64,000 nt of DNA from JBARDN01 sp050736695 (lineage in GTDB: Bacteria > Desulfobacterota > Binatia > Binatales > Binataceae). The DNA is taken from the NCBI GenBank assembly GCA_050736695.1, contig JBOHWH010000116.1, forward strand, positions 1-64,000, given 5' to 3'. Shown piece by piece: positions 27,098-36,337 of the stretch (positions are counted from its first letter, which is position 1; every line of letters starts with the position of its first letter). Both the position numbers and the translations under genes were made by a program. The notes under the pieces are model-generated. The model searched no databases, was not told the origin of the DNA, and saw only the letters and a list, made by a program, of their open reading frames with translations.

Positions 27098-30000
27098 CTA
27101 TGCGCCCAAAGTATCGAGCAGCGATTTCGCCGTGGTTAAATCGCGGGTGCTGAATCCCTCGGTGAACCAGTTGTAAACGGGAGCGAGCGCCGCGCGCGCC
27201 TCTTCGCGGCGGCCGGCAACCGAGAGCAGTTGCGCGAGGCTGGTCGCGGCGCGCAGTTCCCAAGACTTCGCGCCTTGCGCTTGAGCAATCGAAATCGCGG
27301 CGCGAAAAAGGTTCTCGGCAGCCGCGCGGTCTCCGGAGCTCTGAAGAATTATCTCTCCGCGCAAGCGCGACAATTCCGACTCGTACATCCTTTCGCCGTC
27401 GGTATCGAAATGCGACGCGCATTCGTCGAGCGCGGCAATCCCTTCGTCGTATTTTCCGGCCACCTGGCACGCGCTCGCCAGCAGCAAGAGACCATAGCGA
27501 TAGACCAAATCGCCGCCCGAGCCACGCAACGCTTCGAGCCCCCGATGCAGCATCGGAAAGCCCGCCTCCGAGTCGCCTGACTCGATAAGATCGCGCCCGA
27601 GTGACATCTCGCCCGCTCCGATCCATTGCGGAAATCCGTGCGCGCGCGAGGTCTCGAGCAGCGCTTCGCAATTCACCCGCATGTCGCGCGTATCGCCCAT
27701 CAGATGGCCCATGGCGATCGCATACTGCAGCGCCATCGCGATACTGTGCGGACGGCCGAGCCGATTAGCAAGAGCGCGCGCCTCGGCCGCGCGAACGGAG
27801 CATTGATCAGGATAGCCGCTCACCCACATCGTCCAGGCAAGCTGGCATCTGCTCGGCACCACCGGCGCGTGCGGCGAGGGCAGATAAGCCTCAATATCGT
27901 CATCGTAAATCGCGATTGCGGCTTCCAGGTTCTCGCGCGCAGTGCGCGGATCGCCCGCCCACAAGCTCGTCGAACCCATCGAAGCCGCGGCGCCCGCGAT
28001 GCCCAAGGGAGTGCCTGCCGCGCGAGCGAGCACATCAATTCGCCGCGCGAGCAGCAGAGCTTCGCCCAACCGTCCGCGCGCGAATGACACGCCCCACAAT
28101 CCCAACAAGATCGTGATAATCTCGGGCGAGTCTCCAATCCGGGTCAGCAACTCGGTGGCTCGCGCCATCACCGGCTGCAATTCCGGATGAAAGAAGCCGC
28201 GCACAGCGATGAGCATCTCGCCGAGCGAGGCATACAGTCCAAGCTCTCGGATCGCGCGCGCCGGAGTATCGGGGGTCCCGCGAAGCAGGTCGATCGCGGC
28301 GTTGAGATCCCGGATTCCGTCCTCGTAAGCAGAGCGTGCGCGATCCTGCTCGGCCGCGCGTTCGAAGTAATCGACAGCTTTGGCGGCATTGCCGCTCTTA
28401 CCGTAATGATTGGCAAGCTCGGCCAGGCAATCTTCGGTCCGCGACGCGTACAGCTCTTCGAACGCGGCTGCGGTGCGCTCGTGGATTGTGCGGCGGCGCT
28501 CAAGCAGCACGGAATCGTACGCGACCTCTTGCGTTAGCGCGTGCTTGAACGTGAATTCGAGGTCGGGTATCGCGGGCTGCTCGTAGATAAACTCGGCGGC
28601 CTGCAGCTCGGCGAGCATCGCGGCGAGAAGATCATCGTCGATTCGCACGACGCGCCGGATCAGTTGCAGGTGAAACTCTTTTCCGATTACGGCCAGGGTC
28701 TGCAGTAGATCTTTTTGCGCCGGCGCCAGGCGATCTATTCGCGCGGCCAGAATTCCCTTGACCGTCGCCGGAACCAGAATCGACTGGAGCGGCTTGGCCA
28801 GCGTGACCTCGCCGACAGCGCCACGCGCGAGCACTCCCTGCTCGAACAGCACCTGCACCATCTCTTCCATGAAGAAAGGGTTTCCCTCAGTGCGTGCGAT
28901 TACGAGGTCCTTGAGCGGTACGAGCGTGGCGCCCGATCCAACAATCGCATCGAGCAGCTCGCGCGCATTCTCCGCACCCAGCGGATCCAGTCTGAGCTGG
29001 GTGTAGTGCGCGCGCCCACTCCATTCGTGCCGATACTCCGGCCGGTAGTTCACGAGAATCAGGATGCGCGCGGTCGCAATCGCGTCGGCCAGGATATTGA
29101 GCAGCGCCTGGGTCTCTGCGTCGATCCAGTGCAAGTCTTCGAACACGATCATCAAGGGCTGGTTAAGACTCTCGCGCAAAAGAATTCGCTTGACCGCGTC
29201 CTGCGTGCGGCGGCGGCGAACGCCGGCGTCCATCCCCTCCATCCCGGTTTCGGCGCTCGCGACGCCGAGCAGCGCGAACACAAAGGGCAGCGCGTCTTCG
29301 AGCGCTCGATCGAGTGCGAGCACTTTTCCGGTGATCTTTTCGCGCCGCGCGCGATCGTCGTCGCTGCTGGCGATTCGAAAATAGCCGCGCAGCAAATCGA
29401 TGACCGGAAGATAGGCCGACGCGCGTCCGTGCGAGACCGAGAATGCCTCGAGCACGAGCCATCCGCTTTGTGCGATCTGTTTGAATTCGTAAAACAGCCG
29501 CGACTTGCCAACTCCTGCTTCGGCGACGGCTGCGACGAGCTGCCCGTGGCCCGCGGCCGCAAGCGCCGCAACCCGTTTCATCTGCTCGATTTCTGCAACG
29601 CGGCCGACAAATCGCGAGAGCCCGCGGCTCGCAGAGCGTTGCAGGCGCGTGCGCAACGCGCCGAGGCCGGTGACCTCGAAGACTTCGACCGGATCTGTGA
29701 CTCCTTTGATACGCGCCGCGCCAAGCGGCTTGAGTTCGAAGTATCCCGCCACGAGACGCTGCGTCTCGTGCGCGATAACGATCGATCCCGACGGCGCGAG
29801 CGTCTGCATCCGCGCCGCGAGGCTCATCGAATGGCCAATCGGCGTGTACTCGGTATGGTCCGAGTCGGTGCGAATCGAGCGGATCACCGCCTCGCCGGTA
29901 TTGATACCGATGCGAATCTCGACCGGCGGATTCCCGGCCTCGCGTAGAAGCGCCGCGTACTTGCGCAGATCCTCTTGCATCCGCAATGCCGCATAGAGCG

Positions 30001-30484
30001 CGCGCTGAGGATGGTCCTCGTGCGCGATTGGCGCGCCGAACAACGCGAACACGCCGTCGCCGGTGGACTGAACGATATAGCCTTCGTAGCGATGCACCGC
30101 GTCGATCATCAGGATCAGCGCCGGATCGACGATCGCGCGCGCCTGCTCGGGATCGAGATCTTCGATCAACTCCATCGAACCCTTGATATCGGCGAATAGC
30201 GCGGTGACGTTTTTGCGCTCGCCGTCGGGGATGTCGGCTGCGGAAACCGCGCCCAGCGGATTAACGCTGACCGTCGGTCCGTCGGCCTGCGCGGGTGCGC
30301 CAGAGGATCGCGCGGGGCGCACGGAGCTTTGCGCGCCAAGCGGCGCGGCGCATTCGCCGCAGAACTTGAAGTTAGGGGGATTATCGAAGCCGCAGCGCGG
30401 GCATCGATTGCGCAGCGGCGCCGCGCAATTGCCGCAAAATTTCATTCCGGCGGGATTCTCGCCGCCGCACGATGCGCACCGCAT
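27098..30484 (-). CDS. Double-zinc-ribbon class III cyclase homology / AAA ATPase / TPR protein
   Basis: The 1128-residue protein starts with two zinc ribbons (C3, C6, C17, C20 and C28, C31, C42, C45). A class III nucleotide cyclase homology domain follows (about 88-270), with both metal-binding Asp residues present (FADIKG D99, STGDG D143). The transition-state Asn position reads Ser in SLAARM, so activity is uncertain. Then comes a STAND-type ATPase with P-loop AEAGVGKSR and FEDLHWID, followed by about 450 residues of TPR-like helices. Such proteins are thought to be signal-integrating regulators. It converges on the serine hydrolase gene with a 13-base gap. Confidence 0.9.
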   Translation of the reverse strand: MRCASCGGENPAGMKFCGNCAAPLRNRCPRCGFDNPPNFKFCGECAAPLGAQSSVRPARSSGAPAQADGPTVSVNPLGAVSAADIPDGERKNVTALFADIKGSMELIEDLDPEQARAIVDPALILMIDAVHRYEGYIVQSTGDGVFALFGAPIAHEDHPQRALYAALRMQEDLRKYAALLREAGNPPVEIRIGINTGEAVIRSIRTDSDHTEYTPIGHSMSLAARMQTLAPSGSIVIAHETQRLVAGYFELKPLGAARIKGVTDPVEVFEVTGLGALRTRLQRSASRGLSRFVGRVAEIEQMKRVAALAAAGHGQLVAAVAEAGVGKSRLFYEFKQIAQSGWLVLEAFSVSHGRASAYLPVIDLLRGYFRIASSDDDRARREKITGKVLALDRALEDALPFVFALLGVASAETGMEGMDAGVRRRRTQDAVKRILLRESLNQPLMIVFEDLHWIDAETQALLNILADAIATARILILVNYRPEYRHEWSGRAHYTQLRLDPLGAENARELLDAIVGSGATLVPLKDLVIARTEGNPFFMEEMVQVLFEQGVLARGAVGEVTLAKPLQSILVPATVKGILAARIDRLAPAQKDLLQTLAVIGKEFHLQLIRRVVRIDDDLLAAMLAELQAAEFIYEQPAIPDLEFTFKHALTQEVAYDSVLLERRRTIHERTAAAFEELYASRTEDCLAELANHYGKSGNAAKAVDYFERAAEQDRARSAYEDGIRDLNAAIDLLRGTPDTPARAIRELGLYASLGEMLIAVRGFFHPELQPVMARATELLTRIGDSPEIITILLGLWGVSFARGRLGEALLLARRIDVLARAAGTPLGIAGAAASMGSTSLWAGDPRTARENLEAAIAIYDDDIEAYLPSPHAPVVPSRCQLAWTMWVSGYPDQCSVRAAEARALANRLGRPHSIAMALQYAIAMGHLMGDTRDMRVNCEALLETSRAHGFPQWIGAGEMSLGRDLIESGDSEAGFPMLHRGLEALRGSGGDLVYRYGLLLLASACQVAGKYDEGIAALDECASHFDTDGERMYESELSRLRGEIILQSSGDRAAAENLFRAAISIAQAQGAKSWELRAATSLAQLLSVAGRREEARAALAPVYNWFTEGFSTRDLTTAKSLLDTLGA

Positions 30485-30490
30485 AGCGAA

Positions 30491-32026
30491 CTAATCTAGT
30501 CCGGCTGACGCGATCCTCATAGCCGCCGCCGACTGCGCGCGGCGCAGCCCGCGGCCCGGCCGCGCACCCGTATGCTGCCCATTGCGGGCGACGACAGTTC
30601 CGTTGACGATCACGTGACTCAGCCCATCCGGATAGCGGCGCGGATCCTCATATGTGGCGGTATCGGCGATTCGCGCCGGATCGAAAATCACCAGGTCGGC
30701 GAAAAATCCCTCGCGCACGAATCCGCGATCGGCGAGATGGAACTTCCGCGCCGGCATCCCGGTCATCCGGTAAATCGCCTCGGCCAGTGTGAGCACCTTC
30801 TCGTCGCGCGCATAATGTCCGAGAACGCGTGGAAAAGTGGCGTACAGGCGTGGATGCGGTTTGTCGCCGGCCGGGATTCCGTCGGATCCAATCATCGTCG
30901 TCGGATGCCGCATCACCGTCCGCACGTCGGCCTCGTCCATCAGCTCGACGATCACGACCGCGCCGGCGCTCTCTTCTGATGCGACCCGCTCGGCAGCCGC
31001 GCGCGCCGGCAGATTCCATCGCTCGCAAAACGCGGCGAGTGTCAGCCCCTCCCACTCCGGATGCTTCGGCGTCGCGGCGAATAACAACTTGTCGGCTGGA
31101 ACTTTGCCCAGTCCGCCGCGCGCGGGACCGTCATCGAGCGCGCCGTTCTGAATCACCGCGCCAAGATGGGTCGAGCCCGCGGTGTACGGATATTGATCGG
31201 CGGTCACATCGAGCCCGCGTGCGCGAGCCGCTTCGATAAGTCCGAGAGATTCGCGCACTCGCCCCCAGTTTTCCTGGCCCGACGCCTTGTGATGCGAGAT
31301 CTGCACGGCGACGCCCGCTTCCTCGCCGATACGGATCGTTTCGCGCACGGAATCGAGCAGGCCGCCCGCCTCGTCGCGCATGTGGCTTGCGTAAAGCGCG
31401 GTGCCGCCGCGCATCTCGCTCGTAAGCGCGATCACCTCTTCGGTCGCGGCGTAGCGGCCCGGCTCATAGATGAGGCCGGTCGAAAAGCCGGCCGCGCCGG
31501 CGGCAATCCCCTCGCGCACGAACGCGCGCATCACGCCGATCTCCGCCTCAGTGGCATTGCGCTTTGCATTTCCCATCGCGGCCAGTCGGACGGTTCCATG
31601 ACCAACCAGCACCGCGACGTTGAGGCTTGCCGGATTGCGATCGATCGCATCGAGATAACCGGCGTAGCCGTCCCATTGCGGCACGCGCGATCCCACGTGC
31701 AGCGCACCCAGCATCGCGATGGCCTGCGGCCGCGGCGCCGCACCCCAGCCGCAATTCCCGACCACATCTGTCGTCACGCCCTGCATCACCTTGAAATCCA
31801 TTTCCGGCGTGGCGAAAACCGCAAAGTCATCGTGGCTATGCACGTCGATGAAACCCGGAGCAACCGCGCCTCCGCGCGCATCGATCTCGACCGCTCCGGC
31901 GCCGGCGCCGCGTCCGACGGCTGCGATCCGCTCGCCGTTTATCGCTATGTCCGCACGCACCGATGCTGCGCCGCTGCCGTCGAAAATCGAGGCGTTGCGA
32001 ATCACCAGATCAGATTTGGCGGCCAT
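30491..32026 (-). CDS. N-acyl-D-amino-acid deacylase (amidohydrolase superfamily)
   Basis: D-aminoacylases release D-amino acids from N-acyl derivatives. The 511-residue protein has the family's N-terminal beta sandwich (LVIRNASIFDGSG), the metal motif FIDVHSHDD, the VVGNCGWG loop with a metal-bridging Cys, SHMRDEAGG, ISHHKASG and the late MIGSDGIP aspartate. It ends 6 bases from the cyclase/AAA gene start. The gene upstream, 33 bases away, is an FAD amino-acid oxidase, which supports a role in D-amino-acid metabolism. Confidence 0.92.
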   Translation of the reverse strand: MAAKSDLVIRNASIFDGSGAASVRADIAINGERIAAVGRGAGAGAVEIDARGGAVAPGFIDVHSHDDFAVFATPEMDFKVMQGVTTDVVGNCGWGAAPRPQAIAMLGALHVGSRVPQWDGYAGYLDAIDRNPASLNVAVLVGHGTVRLAAMGNAKRNATEAEIGVMRAFVREGIAAGAAGFSTGLIYEPGRYAATEEVIALTSEMRGGTALYASHMRDEAGGLLDSVRETIRIGEEAGVAVQISHHKASGQENWGRVRESLGLIEAARARGLDVTADQYPYTAGSTHLGAVIQNGALDDGPARGGLGKVPADKLLFAATPKHPEWEGLTLAAFCERWNLPARAAAERVASEESAGAVVIVELMDEADVRTVMRHPTTMIGSDGIPAGDKPHPRLYATFPRVLGHYARDEKVLTLAEAIYRMTGMPARKFHLADRGFVREGFFADLVIFDPARIADTATYEDPRRYPDGLSHVIVNGTVVARNGQHTGARPGRGLRRAQSAAAMRIASAGLD

Positions 32027-32059
32027 TGTGGAACCTCCGCGATCGAAAATTGCGCGTGG

Positions 32060-33193
32060 CTATTTCGCCGCAAATCGCGCCGGCGACAGCAGCGCGGCGT
32101 CGAATCGCTTCGTCGATCCATTTGCGATCAGATCCGCCGCGATCTGTCCAATTGCGCCACTGCTTTCGATTCCGAATCCGGCCTGCCCTGCGAGCCAGAA
32201 AAAACCGGGCAGGCGCGGATCCTCGCCGACCACCGGAATCGAGTCGGGTGAAAATGTCCGCAACCCCGCCCATCGCCGCTTCAGCGCGCGCGGCACCAAC
32301 CTGGGCGCGAGCATTCGCAGGCGCTCCATCGCAGCGGCGATCGTTTCGTCGTCGGGCTGCGCGTCGCATGGCGCCATCGGAACCTGGTCCATCGGACTCA
32401 GCATCAGCCCGCCCGATTCGGGCGCGAAGTAAACCTGGTCAGCTTCGCTGATGACAAAGGGCCATCCGCGAATGTCAATGCCGGGCGCCGGATCGAAGAG
32501 CACGATCGAGCGCCGCCGCGGTTCGAGCCGAATCTGCGACGCGCCCGCGAGTTTTGCGATCTCACCCGCCCACGCGCCGGCCGCGTCTACGATCCACTTC
32601 GCGCGCAATGTCTCCTTAGCAGTCGCGACGCCGCTGCATCGCCCATCTTCGACGATGACCTCGCAAACCTCGGCTTCGACGCGAATCACTGCGCCGGCGC
32701 GCCGCGCATTGCGCAGATAGTTGGTGAGCAATTCGTGAATGTCGATCCTTCCGTCGCCGGTTAAAAGAATTGCGCGTGCGGAGTCGCCGGGCTCGAGCGC
32801 CGGGACTCGATCGATCGCGTCGCCGCCCGAAAGTGCGCGGAACTCCACACCGTCGCGCCGGAGCCCGGCTGCGGATTCGGAAAACTCGCCGAGGTTCCCA
32901 TCTCGATACAGCAGCATCACTTGCGAATGATCGACCAGCGGATTCTCGGCGAATCCTGTCGGCGGATTTTTCAGGAATTCTCCGCCTAAAGCCTTGAGGC
33001 GCTGCACCGTGGGGATCGAATCCCACTCGACCAGGGTCGCGGCGCTGCGCCCGGTCGCGTGGTAGCCGTGCTGCGCCTCGCGCTCGAGGACAGCGATGTC
33101 CGTCACACCGCGTTCGGTCAAAAAATAGGCGAGCGACGCGCCCGCGATTCCGCCGCCGACAATTATCACCTCAAAATCGCGCTTCTCCGCCAT
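32060..33193 (-). CDS. FAD-dependent oxidoreductase (D-amino acid oxidase/dehydrogenase-like)
   Basis: This is a DAO-fold flavoenzyme of 377 residues. The dinucleotide motif VGGGIAGAS starts at about residue 12. Other family segments are GRSAATLVEWDS, the IVDAAGAWAGEIA strand, the RRWAGLRTFSPDSIPVVGEDP loop and GQAGFGIESSGAIG near the C-terminus. It lies directly upstream of the D-aminoacylase gene. Glycine, sarcosine or D-amino acids are all possible substrates; the neighbour favours D-amino acids. Confidence 0.88.
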   Translation of the reverse strand: MAEKRDFEVIIVGGGIAGASLAYFLTERGVTDIAVLEREAQHGYHATGRSAATLVEWDSIPTVQRLKALGGEFLKNPPTGFAENPLVDHSQVMLLYRDGNLGEFSESAAGLRRDGVEFRALSGGDAIDRVPALEPGDSARAILLTGDGRIDIHELLTNYLRNARRAGAVIRVEAEVCEVIVEDGRCSGVATAKETLRAKWIVDAAGAWAGEIAKLAGASQIRLEPRRRSIVLFDPAPGIDIRGWPFVISEADQVYFAPESGGLMLSPMDQVPMAPCDAQPDDETIAAAMERLRMLAPRLVPRALKRRWAGLRTFSPDSIPVVGEDPRLPGFFWLAGQAGFGIESSGAIGQIAADLIANGSTKRFDAALLSPARFAAK

Positions 33194-33216
33194 ACCGCTG
33201 TCCGTCCGTCGGGCCG

Positions 33217-33438
33217 TTATCTTTCGATCGTCAGATGGAACATGCCGTCCGCCGCGCGCGACTCGAGAATCGAATATCCCTCAGCCTCGGCGGCGCGCGG
33301 AATATCGCGCGCGCCGCGCGGGTCGTCGAGGACGATTTCTAAAATCTCGCCGCGCGCCATCGCTTCGAGCCTGACCTTCGCATGCGCCCAGTTGAGCGGG
33401 CATTTGACGCCGCGCAGATCGAGTCGCCGCCGTTCCAT
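33217..33438 (-). CDS. TusA/SirA-family sulfur-carrier-like protein
   Basis: The 73-residue protein has the small TusA fold: LDLRGVKCPLNWAHAKVRLEA followed by the two-strand C-terminal half. The active Cys is kept, but the usual CPxP motif reads CPLN, so the second Pro is lost. It precedes the FAD oxidase by 23 bases and is probably co-transcribed. A persulfide-carrier role is known for the family; the partner here is unknown. Confidence 0.85.
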   Translation of the reverse strand: MERRRLDLRGVKCPLNWAHAKVRLEAMARGEILEIVLDDPRGARDIPRAAEAEGYSILESRAADGMFHLTIER

Positions 33439-33480
33439 CGTGAACCGATCCTTAGCACAAGCGGGCGCGTCGCGATGCGA

Positions 33481-34266
33481 TCATGCGGGTCGTCGCGCGG
33501 CGAACCGAACCCGCACGAAATCCATCGTCCAGGCGCCGGTGCGATCGCACAGTACAGGACGCATCAGGTCGATCATTTCATTTTCGGCGGCGCGGCGATC
33601 TTCGGGTGCGAGCTGACGAAAGAAATTCTCGCAAAACGTCTCGATGAATCCCGTCATCCCGGTGCCGAGCAGGATCGGGAGCGGCGCGAGCTCGATCTGC
33701 TCGACGGCGAACCCTGCGCGTTCGAGCACCGCGCGATATTCGGCCGCAGCCGGATAGTACCAGGGGTTCACGTGCGCGAGTTCGATTCCGCGGTGCTTCA
33801 GCACCGCCGCCGCCGCGACCATCGTGCCTGCGCTGCATCCATGGCCGCCGAATTCGCCGACGAATCGGCCGCCTGGCTTGAGTGCGGCGAAAATCCGAAG
33901 CACGGCACGCTCGGGTTCGAGCACCCAATGCAGCACCGAGTTGGTGAAGACCGCGTCAAACTCGCGATCGAATTGAAGGTCATAGGCGCTGACGACGCGC
34001 GCGTCGATTCCGCGGGTTCGCGCGGCTTGGATCATCGCGGCAGACGCATCGACGCCAATTACTTTCGCTCCCGCGGCAACCAGCCGCTCGGTGACGAAGC
34101 CGTCGCCGCATCCGAGATCGAGAATCTTTTCGCCGCGCTCGGCTGCCAGCATCGGCAGCGTCGGATCGGCGAAAGTCGCGACGTAGCGCGCATTATGCGC
34201 ATAGCGTTCCGGAACCCAGGTCTGCGTGCTCTGCTTGTCGGCGGCCATCGCTCGATCACCGATCAT
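33481..34266 (-). CDS. Class I SAM-dependent methyltransferase
   Basis: The 261-residue protein has motif I ILDLGCGDGFVTE, an acidic motif II (IGVDAS), FDAVFTNSVLHWV and ALKPGGRFVGEFGG. It is closest in style to the trans-aconitate or malonyl-ACP methyltransferase group, but the substrate cannot be told. ATG 34266 overlaps the stop of the preceding SnoaL-like gene as ATGA, so translational coupling is likely; ATG 34248 is an alternative. Confidence 0.88.
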   Translation of the reverse strand: MIGDRAMAADKQSTQTWVPERYAHNARYVATFADPTLPMLAAERGEKILDLGCGDGFVTERLVAAGAKVIGVDASAAMIQAARTRGIDARVVSAYDLQFDREFDAVFTNSVLHWVLEPERAVLRIFAALKPGGRFVGEFGGHGCSAGTMVAAAAVLKHRGIELAHVNPWYYPAAAEYRAVLERAGFAVEQIELAPLPILLGTGMTGFIETFCENFFRQLAPEDRRAAENEMIDLMRPVLCDRTGAWTMDFVRVRFAARRPA

Positions 34267-34730
34267 TTCTTTGCGGCGGATTTCGCCTCAGCCCATCCCT
34301 GCTTGAGCGGCACGGAATGCCAAAAGGTGATTTTGCGCTCGACGAAGCGCCATCCATTTTTCTCGCGCCGATAGCGATCTTCGTAATATCCCGCCGCAGT
34401 CACGCTCTCTCCGTTGCGCGAGAAGCGCGCCTCGATTCCGCAGGTGCCGTGCGCCTCGTCGCCATGCACTTCGATGATGTGGTTCTGAATGAACGGAATC
34501 GCAACCTCGGGCTGGCTCACGGCCGAGCGATAAAATTTGAGCAACGCTTCGCCGCCGCGGACCGGGCGGAAACTTCCGTCGTTGACTTCGAGCGCGCCGT
34601 CGGCGGCGAAAAGCCCTGCGACTGCTTCGCCCTCGCCACGGGCGACGTGCCAGCAGTAGCGCGCGGTCAGCTCCTTTATCTGTTCGCGATCTTCAAGTTC
34701 CTGGATCCGCTGCTCGATCGGCTTGGCCAT
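34263..34730 (-). CDS. SnoaL-like / NTF2-fold protein
   Basis: The 155-residue protein starts with the amphipathic helix LEDREQIKELTARYCWHVARGE typical of the SnoaL_4 NTF2-like group and continues with its curved sheet (EARFSRNG, AGYYEDRYRR, WRFVERKITFW). Members are small isomerases, dehydratases or binding proteins. It sits between a DsbA-like gene and a methyltransferase with a 4-base overlap. Confidence 0.85.
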   Translation of the reverse strand: MAKPIEQRIQELEDREQIKELTARYCWHVARGEGEAVAGLFAADGALEVNDGSFRPVRGGEALLKFYRSAVSQPEVAIPFIQNHIIEVHGDEAHGTCGIEARFSRNGESVTAAGYYEDRYRREKNGWRFVERKITFWHSVPLKQGWAEAKSAAKK

Positions 34731-34750
34731 TACTGCCTCCAGATACCTGG

Positions 34751-35374
34751 TTATTGCGCTTCAGGCATGCGCTCGCGCACACGCTTCAAAAGCATCCGGG
34801 TGGTCTCGGTGCTCTGCGCGCCCACCATCGCGAACTCGCCGATAAAGAAAGTCGGGACGCCGGTCACTTGGCGTTGACTCGCCATTAGCGTGTTGTTCTT
34901 GAGCCGCAGGTCGTAGCGCGGCGACCAGATTGCGGTCGCGAAGTCGGCGGCATCAAGGCCGGCGTCGGCAGCGCATCGCGCGAGAACTTTCTCGTCGCCG
35001 ATATTTTCGCCGTCGACGAAATATGCGCGATACACGCGTGCTTCAAACTCCCCGGATCGGCCTTTTTCGCGTGCGTACTCGCATCCGAGGAGAGCCGCGC
35101 GGGAATTCGTGAACACTGAAGGTGGCTTGATCGGCAGATTTTCCGCCTCGGCCATCGCCTGGATTCGTTTCCATGCGCTCTGCCGCGCGTCCATTTCAGT
35201 GGGCGTGCGGAGCTTTTCGATTGGCATACCCTCGGCCGGCCAATCAGGATGGATCTGAAAGCCGCGCCATTCGAGATCGAGATCGAACTCGGGCTGTAGC
35301 CGGCGGATTACTTCGAATCCGATGTAACAAAACGGACAAATGAAATCGGAGAACATCAGGATTTTGAGCGGCAT
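34751..35374 (-). CDS. DsbA-family (FrnE-like) oxidoreductase
   Basis: The protein has a thioredoxin fold with an inserted helical domain. The active site reads CPFC in FSDFICPFCYIG and the cis-Pro loop is GVPTFFIG. There is no signal peptide, as in the cytoplasmic FrnE/HCCA-isomerase-like group. ATG 35374 is chosen because GGAGG lies 8 bases upstream; the frame opens six codons earlier. It heads a three-gene run with the SnoaL-like and methyltransferase genes. Confidence 0.9.
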   Translation of the reverse strand: MPLKILMFSDFICPFCYIGFEVIRRLQPEFDLDLEWRGFQIHPDWPAEGMPIEKLRTPTEMDARQSAWKRIQAMAEAENLPIKPPSVFTNSRAALLGCEYAREKGRSGEFEARVYRAYFVDGENIGDEKVLARCAADAGLDAADFATAIWSPRYDLRLKNNTLMASQRQVTGVPTFFIGEFAMVGAQSTETTRMLLKRVRERMPEAQ

Positions 35375-35528
35375 CGAATCAGCCTCCGGCAACTACTATA
35401 CGGTTGGTCGTTTCACGCGGTCAAAAGCACGCCGCCGGAATTTGCGGCGAGGTTTTGCCGTCTCGGGCGGCTATGTTACTTAGCAACTGCGCGCGCCGCG
35501 AGGCGCGCACTTCCATCGAGGTATGATC

Positions 35529-36323
35529 ATGATTCTCGACGCACTGAAACTCGACGGCAAGGTCGCGATCATCACTGGCGCGGGACGCGGGTTGGGTCGC
35601 GCGATGGCGGCGAAGTTCGCCGAGGCTGGGGCTGATATCGTCGCGGCTTCGCGCACGCAATCGCAACTCGAAGAAACCGCCGCGATCGTACAAAAGACCG
35701 GACGCAAATGCCTGATCGTTCCGACCGACGTGACTGATTCCGCGGCGGTCAATGCGATGGCGCAGGCGGCGCTCAAGGAAATGGGCAAGATCGATATCCT
35801 CATAAACAACGCCGGCGGCGGAGACGAGGGGGCGGGCAAACAGATCGAGGAGATCACCGACGAGCAATGGCGCCGCGGCCTCGACACCAATCTGACCAGC
35901 CAGTTTTACGCGGCGCGCGCCGTGATACCCGCGATGGTCAAGCAGAATCGCGGCAAGATTATCAACCTCGCTTCCGGCTACGGCCTGCGCGGCGGCAAGC
36001 ATAATTACATGTACGCGTGCTCGAAGGGCGGCGTGATCCAGCTCACGCGCTCGCTCGCGTTGACTTACGCGCTCAACAACATCCAGACCAACTGCATTGT
36101 GCCCGGCATCTTTCCGCACAACGAAGAGATGATGAAATATTTCAAAGGCGGCAAGTTTATTCCGATCGGCCGCCCCGGCGATGACGACGAGATTGGGCCG
36201 CTGGCGATTTTCCTGGCGTCGGCCGCCGCCAATCATATCAACGGCGAGTTGGTCGCGATCGACGGCGGCGGACTGGCGGGCGGAATTCTTCCGACCGGCG
36301 CGATTCCAACTCTACCTGGCTGA
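35529..36323 (+). CDS. Short-chain dehydrogenase/reductase (SDR), first of two
   Basis: This is a classical SDR of about 264 residues with the cofactor loop TGAGRGLGRAMA, the INNAGGGDEG segment, an active-site Ser (NLASGYG) and YACSK as the YxxxK motif. ATG 35529 is preferred to ATG 35523 because GAGG lies 7 bases upstream. The C-terminus (GELVAIDGGGLAGG) is typical. It is followed 14 bases later by a second SDR. The substrate is unknown. Confidence 0.9.
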   Translation: MILDALKLDGKVAIITGAGRGLGRAMAAKFAEAGADIVAASRTQSQLEETAAIVQKTGRKCLIVPTDVTDSAAVNAMAQAALKEMGKIDILINNAGGGDEGAGKQIEEITDEQWRRGLDTNLTSQFYAARAVIPAMVKQNRGKIINLASGYGLRGGKHNYMYACSKGGVIQLTRSLALTYALNNIQTNCIVPGIFPHNEEMMKYFKGGKFIPIGRPGDDDEIGPLAIFLASAAANHINGELVAIDGGGLAGGILPTGAIPTLPG

Positions 36324-36337
36324 GCGTGGGGAACATC

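Noticed and set aside
28715..29947. Plus-strand open frame inside the cyclase/AAA gene
   Set aside because: It is antisense to continuous cyclase and STAND ATPase motifs; composition alone explains the length.
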